Positions 1 through 8,650 of a DNA stretch of 64,000 nt are shown here, piece after piece. The stretch lies in assembly GCF_030268225.1 (NCBI RefSeq), contig NZ_BSQG01000001.1, forward strand, positions 1,229,299 to 1,293,298, read 5' to 3'. Below the pieces are notes generated by a model, which did no database searches, was not told the origin of the DNA, and worked only from the letters and a program-made list of their open reading frames with translations. The translations under genes were made by a program, and so were the position numbers. Numbering within the stretch: position 1 is the first letter of the stretch; each line of letters begins with the position of its first letter. This DNA comes from Nocardiopsis ansamitocini. GTDB taxonomy: Bacteria > Actinomycetota > Actinomycetes > Streptosporangiales > Streptosporangiaceae.

Positions 1-225
1 GGTGAGTCCCAGGACGTTCTCGGGGCGTACGTGTCCGTTGGCGACCAGCCACACGACCCGCCCGGCCATGGTCTCGCTCTTGCCGGAGCCCGCTCCGGCG
101 ACCACGACTCCCGGCAGCAGCGGCGCGGAGATGACCGCGGACTGCTCCACGGTCGGTTCCGGCTGGCCGAGCAGCCTGGCCAGCTGGGCGGGACCGTAGT
201 CGCTGCGGATGGGGGTCTGGGTCAT
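1..225 (-). CDS. AdnB-like UvrD helicase-nuclease, N-terminal part
   Basis: This is the first 75 codons of a superfamily 1 helicase whose remainder lies beyond the left edge. The reading begins MTQTPIRSDYGPAQLARLLG and contains a Walker A loop, AGAGSGKSET, at about residues 45-54, preceded by a Q-motif region (EPTVEQSAVISAPL). It lies directly downstream of a full UvrD-RecB protein on the same strand. That tandem is the arrangement of AdnA and AdnB, the two-subunit motor-nuclease that resects double-strand breaks in mycobacteria; in the family AdnB supplies the lead motor. The subunit assignment rests on order and the intact P-loop, because the nuclease half cannot be seen. Confidence 0.8.
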   Translation of the reverse strand, partial: MTQTPIRSDYGPAQLARLLGQPEPTVEQSAVISAPLLPGVVVAGAGSGKSETMAGRVVWLVANGHVRPENVLGLT

Positions 226-356
226 GGCCACGTGGGCGCTGCGGCGCCGTCTCTCCTGGTCTTCTCGGGGGCGGGGCAAGCCGGTCGTGCTGTGACGGCT
301 CGAAGAGTCGAACACCTTTTCTATCCCATCGCGGGCACCGCGTGGTCGATCGCGGA

Positions 357-3300
357 TCAGACGTGGTCGCCGTCGCTCTGGGCCGGACAACTGGAACGGA
401 CCGCGCAATGGCGGCAGTTCGGACCGACGAAGGCCGCGAAGGTCGCCCCGGCCATGCCGGTGGCGACCTTGCGGACCAGGCGCTCGGACCACTCGGGGTC
501 GGGGTCGTCGGTGAGGGCCGGCTGTACCTGCTCCTTGTACTTGGCCCGGTCGCCGATCTGGACCAGGGCGGCGCCTCCCGGAGTGGTCAACCCGTAGTGG
601 TCGAACGCGGCCTTGAGAACCGCGAGCTGGTAGACGCCCAACTGGGGATGGCGGGCGATCTCGCCGTCCGCGGGGGCCTTGCCGGTCTTGACGTCGATCA
701 CCACGCCGCGTCCCGACTCGTCCGCCTCCAAGCGGTCGATCCGTCCGACGATCTCGACGCCGCCGATGTCGACCTTGAACCCTTCCTCCGTCACGACCAG
801 GCGACGCTCGTTGTCGTCCTGCCAGCTGATGAACCTTTCGATCATCGCCTCGGCCTTTTCGCGCTGTTTGTCCGCGTACCAAGGGCCACCGAAGTCCAGC
901 TCCGACCAGATCGCGTCCATCCTGCGCTGGATTTCGGGCAGGTCCGCGCCCTCGGCGACCAGCACTGCGATGGCGTGCACGATACTGCCCAGGTTGGACG
1001 ACACCTGCGGCCGTTGCGCCCCTGCTGCGGTCTCCAGCAGCCAGCGGAGCTCGCACTCACCGAACTTCTCCACCTGTGACGGTGAGACGCGGATCTGCTC
1101 GTCGTCGGCCACCAGGGGGCCGTCGTCGGAGATCGCGGTCATCCCGTACCACTGCGAGGGGTCGGCACCACGGATCCCTTCCTCTGCGAGACGGGCCAAG
1201 TGCGCTGCCGCCGCGCGACGCAGCGGCGGATCGGTTCGAGGGTCCACCAAGGCCGAGCGCAGGTCGGCGACCAGGGCGGGAAACGACAGGGAGCGGCGGC
1301 CGGTGGCCACCCGCTCCGGCTCGCCCGCACCGAGTTCGGCCAGGAAGCGGGAAGGGCGTTCCTCGGTGTCGTCGCCGCCGACAGCCGTCACCACAAGGGT
1401 GTGCCTGGCGCGGGTGACGGCGACGTAGAACAGCCGCCGTTCCTCGTCCAAAAGCTTGGAGACGACAGCGGCGGTGGAGGTCTCGGTGAATCCGGCAACT
1501 GTGTCGAGGAGGTGCTCCACTCCGAGTAGTGAGCCGCGCAACCGCAGGTCGGGCCAGTCGCCCTCCTGCGCTCCGGCGACTACGACAAGATCCCATTCCA
1601 ACCCCTTGGAGCGGTGTGCCGTGAGAATGCGCACTGCCTCCCCGTGCGGCGCCTGCTCGGCGAGGGTGTCGGCGGGGATCTCCTGCGCCTCCAGGTCGTC
1701 GAGAAAGCCTTCTGGCACGCCCGGCGGCAACCGGTCACAGTAACGGGCCGCACTCTCGAACAGCGCCACCACCGAGTCGAGGTCGCGGTCGGCGACGGCG
1801 CCCCTGCGTCCGCCGGCCTGACTGGCTCTGAGCAGCCGGTCGGTGAGGCCCGCCCGGCGCCACACCTCCCATAGGACCTCCTCCGCAGAAGCGCCGCGGG
1901 CGGCGAAATCACGGACCAGCTCCAGCAGTCCGGCGATGCGCTCGGCAGGAGCACGTACTTCGGGGTCGACGGTGGCGAGGTCACGCGGGTCCTTGAGCGC
2001 CTCGGCAAGCAGGACCGCCGATGTGCGGTTGCCACCGGCGTCCAGTTCGAGTTGGCGCAGCGCACGGCCGAGCCGGCGCAGCCGAATGCTGTCGGCCTCA
2101 CCGAACGCACTGGTCAACAGCTCGTGGGCGGTTGCCTCGTCGAGGCTGTTCGGTCGTAACGCGCAGCGGATGAGCAACAGCATCGGCCGTACCAACGACT
2201 CCGCGGCCAGCGGCAGCTCGTCGCCGCCCACTGCCACCGGGACGCCTGCGCTGATGAGGGCACGACGCAGCACGGGGACCTGCCGGGTGGCCGAACGTAC
2301 CAGGACCGCCATACGCGACCAGGGCACACCGTCGATGAGATGTGCGCGGCGCAACGTGTCGGCGATGACCGCGGCCTCCTGCGCGGTGCTCTCTGCGAGC
2401 AGGACGCGGATGGAGCCCTGCGCGGAGTCGGGGTGCGGACTGAGTCTGCGGTGGGCGTTGACCGGCCCGCCGGCGGGGCTGGGAGCGACGGGGAGGCGCT
2501 GGGCGAGGTGCCGTGACGCCGCGAGCAGGACCGGGCCGCTGCGACGGCAGACCTGGAGGGCGACGACCGGGGCGGCCCCACCGGTGACAGCGCGAAAACG
2601 GTCGGGAAACTCCAGGATCGCGCGCACGTCGGCGCCGCGGAACCCGTAGATGGACTGGTCGGGGTCGCCCACCGCGACGAGGTCCCGACCGTCGCCGGCA
2701 AGCGCACGCAGCAGTCTTTCCTGCGCGGGGTCGGTGTCCTGGTACTCGTCCACGAAGACGATCTCGTGTGCGGCACGCTCGCGTGCCTGGACGAACGGGT
2801 CGGTGAGCAGGTTGGCGGCGACCCGAACCAATTCGGCGTAGTTGAAGGTGGGGACCGGCGCGACGTCGAACCGGCCGATGTAGCGGTCGAGGAATCCCCC
2901 TGCGGCCGTCCAGTCGTCGCGGTCGTGCCGTGATCCCAGTTCGTTGAGGTCGGGACTGTCCAGACCACGCTCCTGAGCGCGCATGAGGAGGTCGCGCAAT
3001 TCCTCGGCGAACCCGCGGGTCTCCAGCGCGGGTCGGAGGCGCTCGGGCCAACCGACCGCGCCGTCACCGATCTCCCCTGCCAGGAGTTCACGGACCTCCA
3101 TCAGCTGTTCGGGGCCGGACAGCAGACGCGGCTCCAGGTCGCCGGCTCGCTGGAACTCGCGGCGGATGAGCGCGTAGGCGTAACTGTGAAACGTCAGCGC
3201 CAGGGGTTCCCTGGTCGTACGGCGCAACCGCGAGGTGATGCGCTCCCGTAGTTCCTGGGCGGCTTTTCGACTGAAGGTCAGGACCAGCACGCGGGAGGGG

Positions 3301-3491
3301 TCGACCCCCCGGTTCTCGATCCGATCGACGACCGCCTCGACGATGGTGGTGGTCTTGCCTGTTCCCGGACCGGCGAGGACCAGCAACGGCCCACCCCAGT
3401 GGTCGACGACTCGGCGCTGGTTGTCGTCCAGGTCGGGAGGGGGCACCATTCGCTGGGCGCGCCGCACGAGACGGTACGGGGAGGAACTCAC
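357..3491 (-). CDS. adnA: AdnA-like UvrD helicase with RecB-type nuclease domain
   Basis: The product is a helicase-nuclease expected to work with the downstream AdnB in DNA end resection. Walker A (GPGTGKT) lies near residues 41-47, motif II reads VDEYQD and SF1 motif VI reads VAVTRAR. The C-terminal 250 residues are a PD-(D/E)XK RecB-like nuclease with GRIDRLE and VIDVKTGK. A late Cys cluster (CRHC, then C five residues on) plus an upstream GECELRW cysteine fits an iron-sulphur staple around the nuclease. I use the GTG at 3491, giving 1044 residues, close to the mycobacterial AdnA length. An in-frame ATG at 3545 would add 18 basic residues. The 131 bases between this gene and the next hold no other gene. 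Confidence 0.88.
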   Translation of the reverse strand: MSSSPYRLVRRAQRMVPPPDLDDNQRRVVDHWGGPLLVLAGPGTGKTTTIVEAVVDRIENRGVDPSRVLVLTFSRKAAQELRERITSRLRRTTREPLALTFHSYAYALIRREFQRAGDLEPRLLSGPEQLMEVRELLAGEIGDGAVGWPERLRPALETRGFAEELRDLLMRAQERGLDSPDLNELGSRHDRDDWTAAGGFLDRYIGRFDVAPVPTFNYAELVRVAANLLTDPFVQARERAAHEIVFVDEYQDTDPAQERLLRALAGDGRDLVAVGDPDQSIYGFRGADVRAILEFPDRFRAVTGGAAPVVALQVCRRSGPVLLAASRHLAQRLPVAPSPAGGPVNAHRRLSPHPDSAQGSIRVLLAESTAQEAAVIADTLRRAHLIDGVPWSRMAVLVRSATRQVPVLRRALISAGVPVAVGGDELPLAAESLVRPMLLLIRCALRPNSLDEATAHELLTSAFGEADSIRLRRLGRALRQLELDAGGNRTSAVLLAEALKDPRDLATVDPEVRAPAERIAGLLELVRDFAARGASAEEVLWEVWRRAGLTDRLLRASQAGGRRGAVADRDLDSVVALFESAARYCDRLPPGVPEGFLDDLEAQEIPADTLAEQAPHGEAVRILTAHRSKGLEWDLVVVAGAQEGDWPDLRLRGSLLGVEHLLDTVAGFTETSTAAVVSKLLDEERRLFYVAVTRARHTLVVTAVGGDDTEERPSRFLAELGAGEPERVATGRRSLSFPALVADLRSALVDPRTDPPLRRAAAAHLARLAEEGIRGADPSQWYGMTAISDDGPLVADDEQIRVSPSQVEKFGECELRWLLETAAGAQRPQVSSNLGSIVHAIAVLVAEGADLPEIQRRMDAIWSELDFGGPWYADKQREKAEAMIERFISWQDDNERRLVVTEEGFKVDIGGVEIVGRIDRLEADESGRGVVIDVKTGKAPADGEIARHPQLGVYQLAVLKAAFDHYGLTTPGGAALVQIGDRAKYKEQVQPALTDDPDPEWSERLVRKVATGMAGATFAAFVGPNCRHCAVRSSCPAQSDGDHV

Positions 3492-3644
3492 CCCACCTAG
3501 TTCACCAGACACCGGTGACCATCGACGACACCGACGCCCGCGCAACGGGCCGGCACCACCGCCGAGGCCGATCGGGTCGCCCTGCGCGGGCCCGCGCCGT
3601 GCCGCCGGTCGAGCGTTCCACGTTTTCGACCGGTGGGCACCGCC

Positions 3645-3965
3645 TCATTCGTCCGGGGCGCACCACCGGGCCCGGGCCATATCGACGCGGGTGGCTCCGG
3701 GGCGCAGAGGAGTCCCCTCCGCGGCGTAATGGGTGCGGGCGCGGACCTCGTGGCCCGGGGGCGGTGAGCCGTCAGCGCGAATCACCCGCCACCAGGGCAC
3801 ACCACCGCCCCACTCGGCCATGACCGCGCCGACCTGGCGGGGGCCTCCCTCCCCGAGGTACTCGGCGATGTCGCCGTAGGACATGACGCGACCGGTGGGG
3901 ATGCGCTCGACGAGATCGAGTACGCGTTCGGCGTATTCACCGGGATGGGCATCGGGGTGGGACAT
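3645..3965 (-). CDS. Alkyltransferase-like (ATL) DNA repair protein
   Basis: This 106-residue protein is the DNA-binding half of the O6-alkylguanine-DNA alkyltransferase family. It has the helix-turn-helix RQVGAVMAEW, but the active-site PCHR motif reads PWWRV, so the acceptor cysteine is tryptophan. ATL proteins of this kind cannot take the alkyl group; in characterised members they bind O6-alkylguanine and hand the lesion to nucleotide excision repair. The ATG at 3965 follows a purine-rich stretch (TAGGGGA) closely; an in-frame ATG at 4004 would add 13 residues. Its place between the adnAB pair and moeZ matches the mycobacterial order. Confidence 0.85.
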   Translation of the reverse strand: MSHPDAHPGEYAERVLDLVERIPTGRVMSYGDIAEYLGEGGPRQVGAVMAEWGGGVPWWRVIRADGSPPPGHEVRARTHYAAEGTPLRPGATRVDMARARWCAPDE

Positions 3966-4060
3966 TCCCCTACCGTAAGGCGGCTGCGCCGGGTGTCGGC
4001 GCACGAGCCGGGGCCGGGACGCGTACGCGTTCCGGCCCCGGCAACGAGATTCGACGGCCC

Positions 4061-5221
4061 CTAGTAGGTCGGCAGGCTCGGATCCACGTTGCTGACCCAG
4101 GCCAGCACGCCGCCGCCGACGTGGACGGCATCGGCGAAACCCGCCCCCTTGAGCGCGGCGAGTGCCTCCGCGGACCGGGCTCCGGACTTGCAGTGCAGGA
4201 CGATCTGCTTGTCCTGGGGCAGCTTGGCGAACGCCTCACCGCTGAGGAACTCGCCCTTGGGGATGAGGACCGCGCCGGGGATGTTGACGATCTCGTACTC
4301 GTTCTTCTCGCGTACGTCCACGAGATAGAAGTCGTCCCCGGCGTCGATCTTGGCCTTCAGCTCGCGCGCGGTGATCGTGGAACCCGAAGCGGCTTCCTGT
4401 GCCTCCTCGGAGACGGTGCCGCAGAAGGTCTCGTAGTCGATGAGCTCGGTGATCGGCTCGCCCTCGGGATCCTTGCGAACCTTGACCGTCTTCCAGGTCA
4501 TCTCCAGGGCGTCGTAGATCATCAGGCGCCCGACCAAGGTCTCACCGATACCGGTGATCAGCTTGATCGCCTCGTTGACCATGATGGAGCCGATCGCGGC
4601 GCACAGCACGCCGAGTACGCCGCCCTCGGCGCAGGAAGGAACCATGCCGGGGGGCGGGGGTTCGGGGTAGAGGTCACGGTAGTTGGGGCCGTGCTCGTTC
4701 CAGAAAACGCTGACCTGACCGTCGAACCGGTAGATGGAGCCCCAGACATAGGGCTTGTTCAACAGCACGGCAGCGTCGTTCACCAGGTAACGGGTGGCGA
4801 AGTTGTCGGTGCCGTCGAGGATGAGGTCGTAACCGGCGAAGATCTCCAGCGCGTTGTCGGACTCCAGGCGCTCCTTGTGCAGGACCACCGAGACATAGGG
4901 GTTGATCTCCTCGATGCTCTCGCGGGCCGACTCCGCCTTGGGCTTCCCCACATCGCTCTGACCGTGGATGACCTGGCGTTGCAGGTTGGACTCGTCCACG
5001 ACGTCGAAGTCGATGATGCCCAGGGTTCCCACACCGGCTGCGGCGAGGTACAGCAGGGCAGGCGAGCCGAGGCCGCCGGCACCGACGACCAGCACCTTCG
5101 CGTTCTTCAAACGCTTCTGGCCGTCCATGCCAACGTCGGGGATGATCAGGTGGCGGGAGTACCGGCGGACCTCGTCAACGGTCAGCTCGTCGGCTGGTTC
5201 CACCAGCGGCGGCAGCGACAC
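4061..5221 (-). CDS. moeZ: MoeZ/MoeB adenylyltransferase-rhodanese fusion
   Basis: This 386-residue protein adenylates and sulphurates the C-termini of ubiquitin-like sulphur carriers used for molybdopterin, thiamine or cysteine synthesis. The E1-like domain has GAGGLGSP at 47-54 and the conserved Cys197 (PSCAEGG). The C-terminal rhodanese domain has its persulphide cysteine at Cys344 in the loop CKSGAR. The CxxC zinc ligands usual in ThiF and MoeB are missing: the matching stretch near residue 180 reads GPNYRDLYPEPPPPG, as is usual in actinobacterial MoeZ. The GTG start at 5221 has a GAGGAG site five bases upstream. It is separated by 285 bases from the divergent gene at 5507. Confidence 0.92.
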   Translation of the reverse strand: MSLPPLVEPADELTVDEVRRYSRHLIIPDVGMDGQKRLKNAKVLVVGAGGLGSPALLYLAAAGVGTLGIIDFDVVDESNLQRQVIHGQSDVGKPKAESARESIEEINPYVSVVLHKERLESDNALEIFAGYDLILDGTDNFATRYLVNDAAVLLNKPYVWGSIYRFDGQVSVFWNEHGPNYRDLYPEPPPPGMVPSCAEGGVLGVLCAAIGSIMVNEAIKLITGIGETLVGRLMIYDALEMTWKTVKVRKDPEGEPITELIDYETFCGTVSEEAQEAASGSTITARELKAKIDAGDDFYLVDVREKNEYEIVNIPGAVLIPKGEFLSGEAFAKLPQDKQIVLHCKSGARSAEALAALKGAGFADAVHVGGGVLAWVSNVDPSLPTY

Positions 5222-5506
5222 AACAGCTCCTCAAACAATCGGTAACGCGGCGTGGCCCCGGCCTGGCCGTTCGGACAGATCGGTCGGTCCGGATCGAGCA
5301 CGCGGGCGAGCTTTCTCAATATCCCAACCTACGGGGTGGGGTTTGGCATTCCCGCTCCGGGACGTGGCTCGGGACCGACCGAAGGGCGTTTTCCGGTTTC
5401 CGCGGTGTGGCGTGTTGCCTACCGCACCCTCGTGGGCAGGGAGGAAAGGGAAGCAGCACCTGCGGGGGTGCCGACGAGTAGGACATCGGTCGTACAGGAG
5501 GACGGA

Positions 5507-5743
5507 ATGGTAGAAGAGGCAGGCGGTCCGCGGGTCCGACCGGACAGTGGGGCCGACACGGACGAGGGCGCCCTCCTGGAGACACCGGAGGCCGATGCCG
5601 CAGAGCAGCTCGCAGCGGCAGGGGACAGTGACGACGACGGCTGGCCTTCCCCCGAATCACTCGATGCCGACGCTGCGGTGCCCGAGGCCGATGCGGCGGA
5701 GCAGGCCAGGGTCGTGGAGGACGGCGACGACGAGTACCGCTGA
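5507..5743 (+). CDS. Small acidic protein with a repeated PEADAAEQ motif
   Basis: This 78-residue protein is extremely acidic and probably disordered. It carries two copies of PEADAAEQ, about 33 residues apart, and ends DGDDEYR. I do not recognise a named domain, although similar short acidic proteins ending in DYR or EYR occur in other actinobacteria. The start is well supported by an AGGAGG site six bases before the ATG. It lies between divergent moeZ and a TetR gene, which is the place of a small conserved gene in related genomes. It has no membrane segment or signal peptide, so it should be cytosolic. Its function is unknown. Confidence 0.75.
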   Translation: MVEEAGGPRVRPDSGADTDEGALLETPEADAAEQLAAAGDSDDDGWPSPESLDADAAVPEADAAEQARVVEDGDDEYR

Positions 5744-5792
5744 CCGCCGGCCGGCGTGTTTCGTGCGATGAGCCCGGCCAACCTACGGACAA

Positions 5793-5798
5793 GTAAGA
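5793..5798 (+). promoter_or_regulatory. Candidate -10 element upstream of tetR
   Basis: A TAAGAT hexamer sits about 100 bases before the TetR start in an otherwise GC-rich gap. No convincing -35 element is visible, so this is only a weak candidate. Confidence 0.25.
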
Positions 5799-5901
5799 TA
5801 ATGCGGTACGCGTCGGGCGCGGCCCTGTTTGCGGGGTCGGCGCGCCGAGCACTGGCCCAAGCGGCGCATCAGCGCCGCACATAGTTTGAGAGGGTGTGGC
5901 T

Positions 5902-6525
5902 GTGACCGCTTCTTCGGACGCCCGCCCGCGAGGGACCCGGCTCCCCCGGCTGGCACGTCGGCGACAATTGCTTGCCGCGGCCCAGGAGGTCTTCGTGGCG
6001 CAGGGCTACCACGCCGCTGCGATGGACGAGATCGCCGATCGGGCCGGCGTCTCCAAGCCCGTTCTCTACCAGCACTTTCCTGGAAAACTGGAGCTGTACC
6101 TGGCTCTGCTGGAGCAGCACTCAGAGGCTCTGGTGGAGAAGCAGCGGGAGGCGCTGGAGTCGACCGACGACAACCGCCAGCGCGTCGCCGCGAGTTTCCA
6201 GGCCTACTTCGACTTCGTGGCCGGTGAGGGCGAGGCGTTTCGCCTGGTGTTCGAGTCCGACCTACGCAACCTCCCCGCCGTCCGGGAGAAGACGGAACTG
6301 ACCTTGCTGCAGTGTGCAGAGGTCATCGGCGGTGTGATCCGCCAGGACACGAGCATCTCCGACGAGGAGGCGCATCTGCTGAGCATCGGACTGGTGGGCA
6401 TGGCCGAGACCAGTGCACGGTACTGGCTCAGCAGCTACGGCAACATCCCCAAGGACGCCGCCGAGCAGCTCATCGCCCGACTCGCCTGGCGGGGCATAAG
6501 CGGCTGGGACCTGACTCGCGACTAA
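5902..6525 (+). CDS. TetR family transcriptional regulator
   Basis: The N-terminal 60 residues form a TetR helix-turn-helix (LLAAAQEVFVAQGYHAAAMD, then AGVSKPVLYQHFPGK). The rest is an all-helical ligand-binding and dimerisation domain with no recognisable effector signature. The second GTG, at 5902, is preferred because GAGAGGG at 5888-5894 is seven bases upstream; the GTG at 5896 would be too close. In mycobacteria a TetR gene also sits beside moeZ. I looked for the small DUF3107 gene that often follows this regulator and did not find it here. The target is unknown; self-control or control of the flanking small acidic gene would be typical. Confidence 0.88.
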   Translation: MTASSDARPRGTRLPRLARRRQLLAAAQEVFVAQGYHAAAMDEIADRAGVSKPVLYQHFPGKLELYLALLEQHSEALVEKQREALESTDDNRQRVAASFQAYFDFVAGEGEAFRLVFESDLRNLPAVREKTELTLLQCAEVIGGVIRQDTSISDEEAHLLSIGLVGMAETSARYWLSSYGNIPKDAAEQLIARLAWRGISGWDLTRD

Positions 6526-6748
6526 CCGGTCCTTGTCGCGCGGGCCGCGTCTCGGGCACGTCGGGGCCGCTGGCTACCTGGCTCAACCACGGGGCAAACC
6601 CGGGCCACATGCCTCATATGCAACGTTTTGGTCCAGCGCGCCCCAGTTTTTACTTTAAGTAGCATTTTGTCACTCTCCGATGATTCGGCCCAGCCCTTAA
6701 CGGGTAAGCGGCGGGTTATAAGCGACTCATCTTCGGTTGAGCCGAAAG

Positions 6749-6783
6749 GGACCACGGCCTAGGCGGGGGCCGTGCCGTGGTCC
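6749..6783 (+). promoter_or_regulatory. Leader stem-loop before the channel-like gene
   Basis: GGACCACGGC at 6749-6758 pairs perfectly with GCCGTGGTCC at 6774-6783 around a 15-base loop. The stem ends about 20 bases before the GGGGGAGG ribosome-binding site of the gene at 6817. It lacks a T run, so it may be a leader structure or a terminator of tetR. The rest of the 6526-6816 gap has an AT-rich patch (about 6645-6680) but no gene that I can support. Confidence 0.45.
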
Positions 6784-6816
6784 TCCTCGGCTCGACCTCC
6801 TCGGGGGAGGAACGAC

Positions 6817-7632
6817 ATGTTCACGCCATACGCCGCTGTCGATTTCGGGCAGGGACTCACCCAGGCATGGAGCACGGGGCTGTCATTCTTGCCCAGACTC
6901 GCCGCCTTCGTCGTCATTCTGGTGGTCGGCTGGCTCATCGCCAAGCTCATCGGCAAACTGGTCGGTAAAGGCCTGAACAAGGTCGGGCTCGACCGCGCCT
7001 TGGAGCGCGGCGGCGTGGGCCACTACCTGGAGCGCAGCCGTTACAGTGCCAGCGAGCTCTCAGGCAGGGTGATCTACTACATCGGTCTGTTGATCGTTCT
7101 GCAGCTGGCCTTCAGCGTGTTCGGGCCGACCAACCCGATCACCCAGCTGCTCAACAGCGTGGTCAGCTGGATCCCGCAGGCGGTGGTCGCACTGGTGATC
7201 ATCGTGGTGGCCGCAATGATCGCCCGCGCGGTTCGCGACATCGTCTCCAGCGCGCTGAGCGGGCTGAGCTATGGCCGGCTGCTGGCCAACATCGCCGGCG
7301 TCTTCATCATGGCGCTGGGTGTGATCGCGGCGCTGAACCAGATCGGTGTGGCCACCACCGTCACGCAGCCGGTGCTGATCGCGGCGCTGGCAACCGTCGG
7401 CGGCATCCTGATCGTGGGCGTGGGCGGCGGTCTGATCCGGCCGATGCAACAGCGCTGGTCCGGGTGGCTCGACGCAGCGGAGCGCGAAACGGGCCGCATG
7501 CGCCAGGAAGGTGGCTACCAGCAGGGGCGCACCGACGCGATGGGCGCACCCGAACAGCGCGCCGGTACTCAGGAGACGCGCACGGCAGCGTCGCACACGG
7601 GCGGGGAGTACCGCGGGCACCCCAAGCCCTGA
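6817..7632 (+). CDS. TM-helix repeat (MscS-like) membrane protein
   Basis: This 271-residue integral membrane protein contains repeated segments of the conserved TM-helix type found in small-conductance mechanosensitive channel relatives. Examples are LAAFVVILVVGWLIAKLIGK near residues 28-47 and QAVVALVIIVVAAMIARAVR near 117-136. About five hydrophobic helices are visible. There is no MscS beta-domain, and the last 60 residues are a hydrophilic Gln/Gly/Arg tail. It may form or modulate a small osmotic channel, but gating is not shown by sequence. The ATG has a GGGGGAGG site six bases upstream, and a strong terminator follows the gene. Confidence 0.78.
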   Translation: MFTPYAAVDFGQGLTQAWSTGLSFLPRLAAFVVILVVGWLIAKLIGKLVGKGLNKVGLDRALERGGVGHYLERSRYSASELSGRVIYYIGLLIVLQLAFSVFGPTNPITQLLNSVVSWIPQAVVALVIIVVAAMIARAVRDIVSSALSGLSYGRLLANIAGVFIMALGVIAALNQIGVATTVTQPVLIAALATVGGILIVGVGGGLIRPMQQRWSGWLDAAERETGRMRQEGGYQQGRTDAMGAPEQRAGTQETRTAASHTGGEYRGHPKP

Positions 7633-7650
7633 CACGGGCAGACGGCGCGA

Positions 7651-7683
7651 AGGGCGAGGCCGACACGGTCTCGCCCTTTTCTT
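7651..7683 (+). terminator. Intrinsic terminator after the channel-like gene
   Basis: GGGCGAG at 7652-7658 pairs with CTCGCCC at 7670-7676, and inner bases extend the stem. TTTTCTT follows at once. It begins about 20 bases after the stop codon of the gene ending at 7632. Confidence 0.8.
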
Positions 7684-7698
7684 GCCCGCGAAAGCGCC

Positions 7699-7941
7699 TC
7701 AGAGGAGCTCCTCGCCGGCGACCTCCTCACGCGACAGCCGCTCGATCCGACGAAACGACAGCACGATCCCGGCGATGATCACCAGGGTTGAAAGCCAGAA
7801 AGCCAGATTGGCGGGGCCGGTCAGCGTCATGACGACGACCGCGATCAACGCCTGCAGGGCGTAGAGCGAGAAGTCGAAACGGTCTCGATGGATCAAGACC
7901 CCGATCGGTGGACGCGCCGCCCCATGCCGGCCGCTCCTCAT
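7699..7941 (-). CDS. Small two-helix membrane protein
   Basis: This 80-residue protein has two likely transmembrane helices, at about residues 27-42 and 46-63. A basic N-terminus (MRSGRHGAARPP) and a charged C-terminus (RRIERLSREEVAGEELL) flank them. I do not recognise the family. The ATG has AAAGGAAA about six bases upstream. It converges on the gene ending at 7632, and the terminator between them may serve both. The position of the charges suggests both ends are cytoplasmic. No function can be assigned from the sequence or context. Confidence 0.65.
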   Translation of the reverse strand: MRSGRHGAARPPIGVLIHRDRFDFSLYALQALIAVVVMTLTGPANLAFWLSTLVIIAGIVLSFRRIERLSREEVAGEELL

Positions 7942-8150
7942 GCGCTTTTCCTTTCTCGCGGCACGACGGCGTCCGCGTCTTCGGTCATAGGGCTGGGCTT
8001 GCCCGTGCGTCGGAGCACGGCCCGCGTGGAGTCCGCACCACCGCTCGGCATCAGCCTCGAACGATCGGCGAGACGCGAACGAACACGGTTGAACTGCAAG
8101 TACGGCTCAGAGTACGCCCAGTGACCAGTAGTCCGTAGGCAGTTTGCGGA

Positions 8151-8168
8151 TCGCCACAATTATGGCGA
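8151..8168. terminator. Short inverted repeat downstream of the gene at 8198
   Basis: TCGCCA and TGGCGA flank the six-base loop CAATTA. The repeat lies about 30 bases beyond the stop of the minus-strand gene ending at 8198. It may terminate that gene, but the stem is short and has no clear T run. Confidence 0.35.
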
Positions 8169-8197
8169 CCGAAAGTCATGCTGGAGGCGCAACCAAC

Positions 8198-8509
8198 TTA
8201 GCGGACGAATCCGTATTCCTTGGCCAGGCGGCAGATCGCCAAGAGCCGGAGAGTTTCCCAGTCGTACTCGACCGAGTCGGAGTGCCAGCCACGCTCTCGG
8301 CAGCCGTCGAGGAAACCGTGCAAGTAGGACACGAGACTGCGGCGCGACAGCACCATGCCGTCACGGGTGATCGAGTCGCGAACACCAGCGGTGTGTTGGT
8401 CGATCTCAGCGGTCAGCCCTGGCGCGAACGGCTCCTCGCCCAGGCCGAACTGGCCAAAGTCGCTAGAGAGCCGAGCCAGCGGGCAGTCTGCGAAAAACCC
8501 ACGGCGCAT
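8198..8509 (-). CDS. Hypothetical protein, possibly DUF6401-like
   Basis: This 103-residue soluble protein has the central motif PGLTAEIDQHTAGVRD followed by LVSYLHGFLDGCRERGW. I tentatively compare this with the small DUF6401 family, named from natural-product loci, but only from memory. Its surroundings (8100-8580) are visibly richer in A and T than the neighbourhood, and the gene breaks otherwise conserved gene order between moeZ/tetR and the ferritin-like gene. This suggests a later arrival. An AAGG stands about ten bases before the ATG. No catalytic motif or membrane segment can be seen. Confidence 0.6.
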   Translation of the reverse strand: MRRGFFADCPLARLSSDFGQFGLGEEPFAPGLTAEIDQHTAGVRDSITRDGMVLSRRSLVSYLHGFLDGCRERGWHSDSVEYDWETLRLLAICRLAKEYGFVR

Positions 8510-8650
8510 GAATGAATACCTTAGAGCAGAACATCAGAAGGGAACGGGACAGACTATATAGGGCTTTGCAATACAAGGGTGTTTCATGTGGCGAAGCAGA
8601 CATTCGCCCTAAGGCCGGGGCGAGCGTCCCCTCCCCGGCCGCACCACGCG

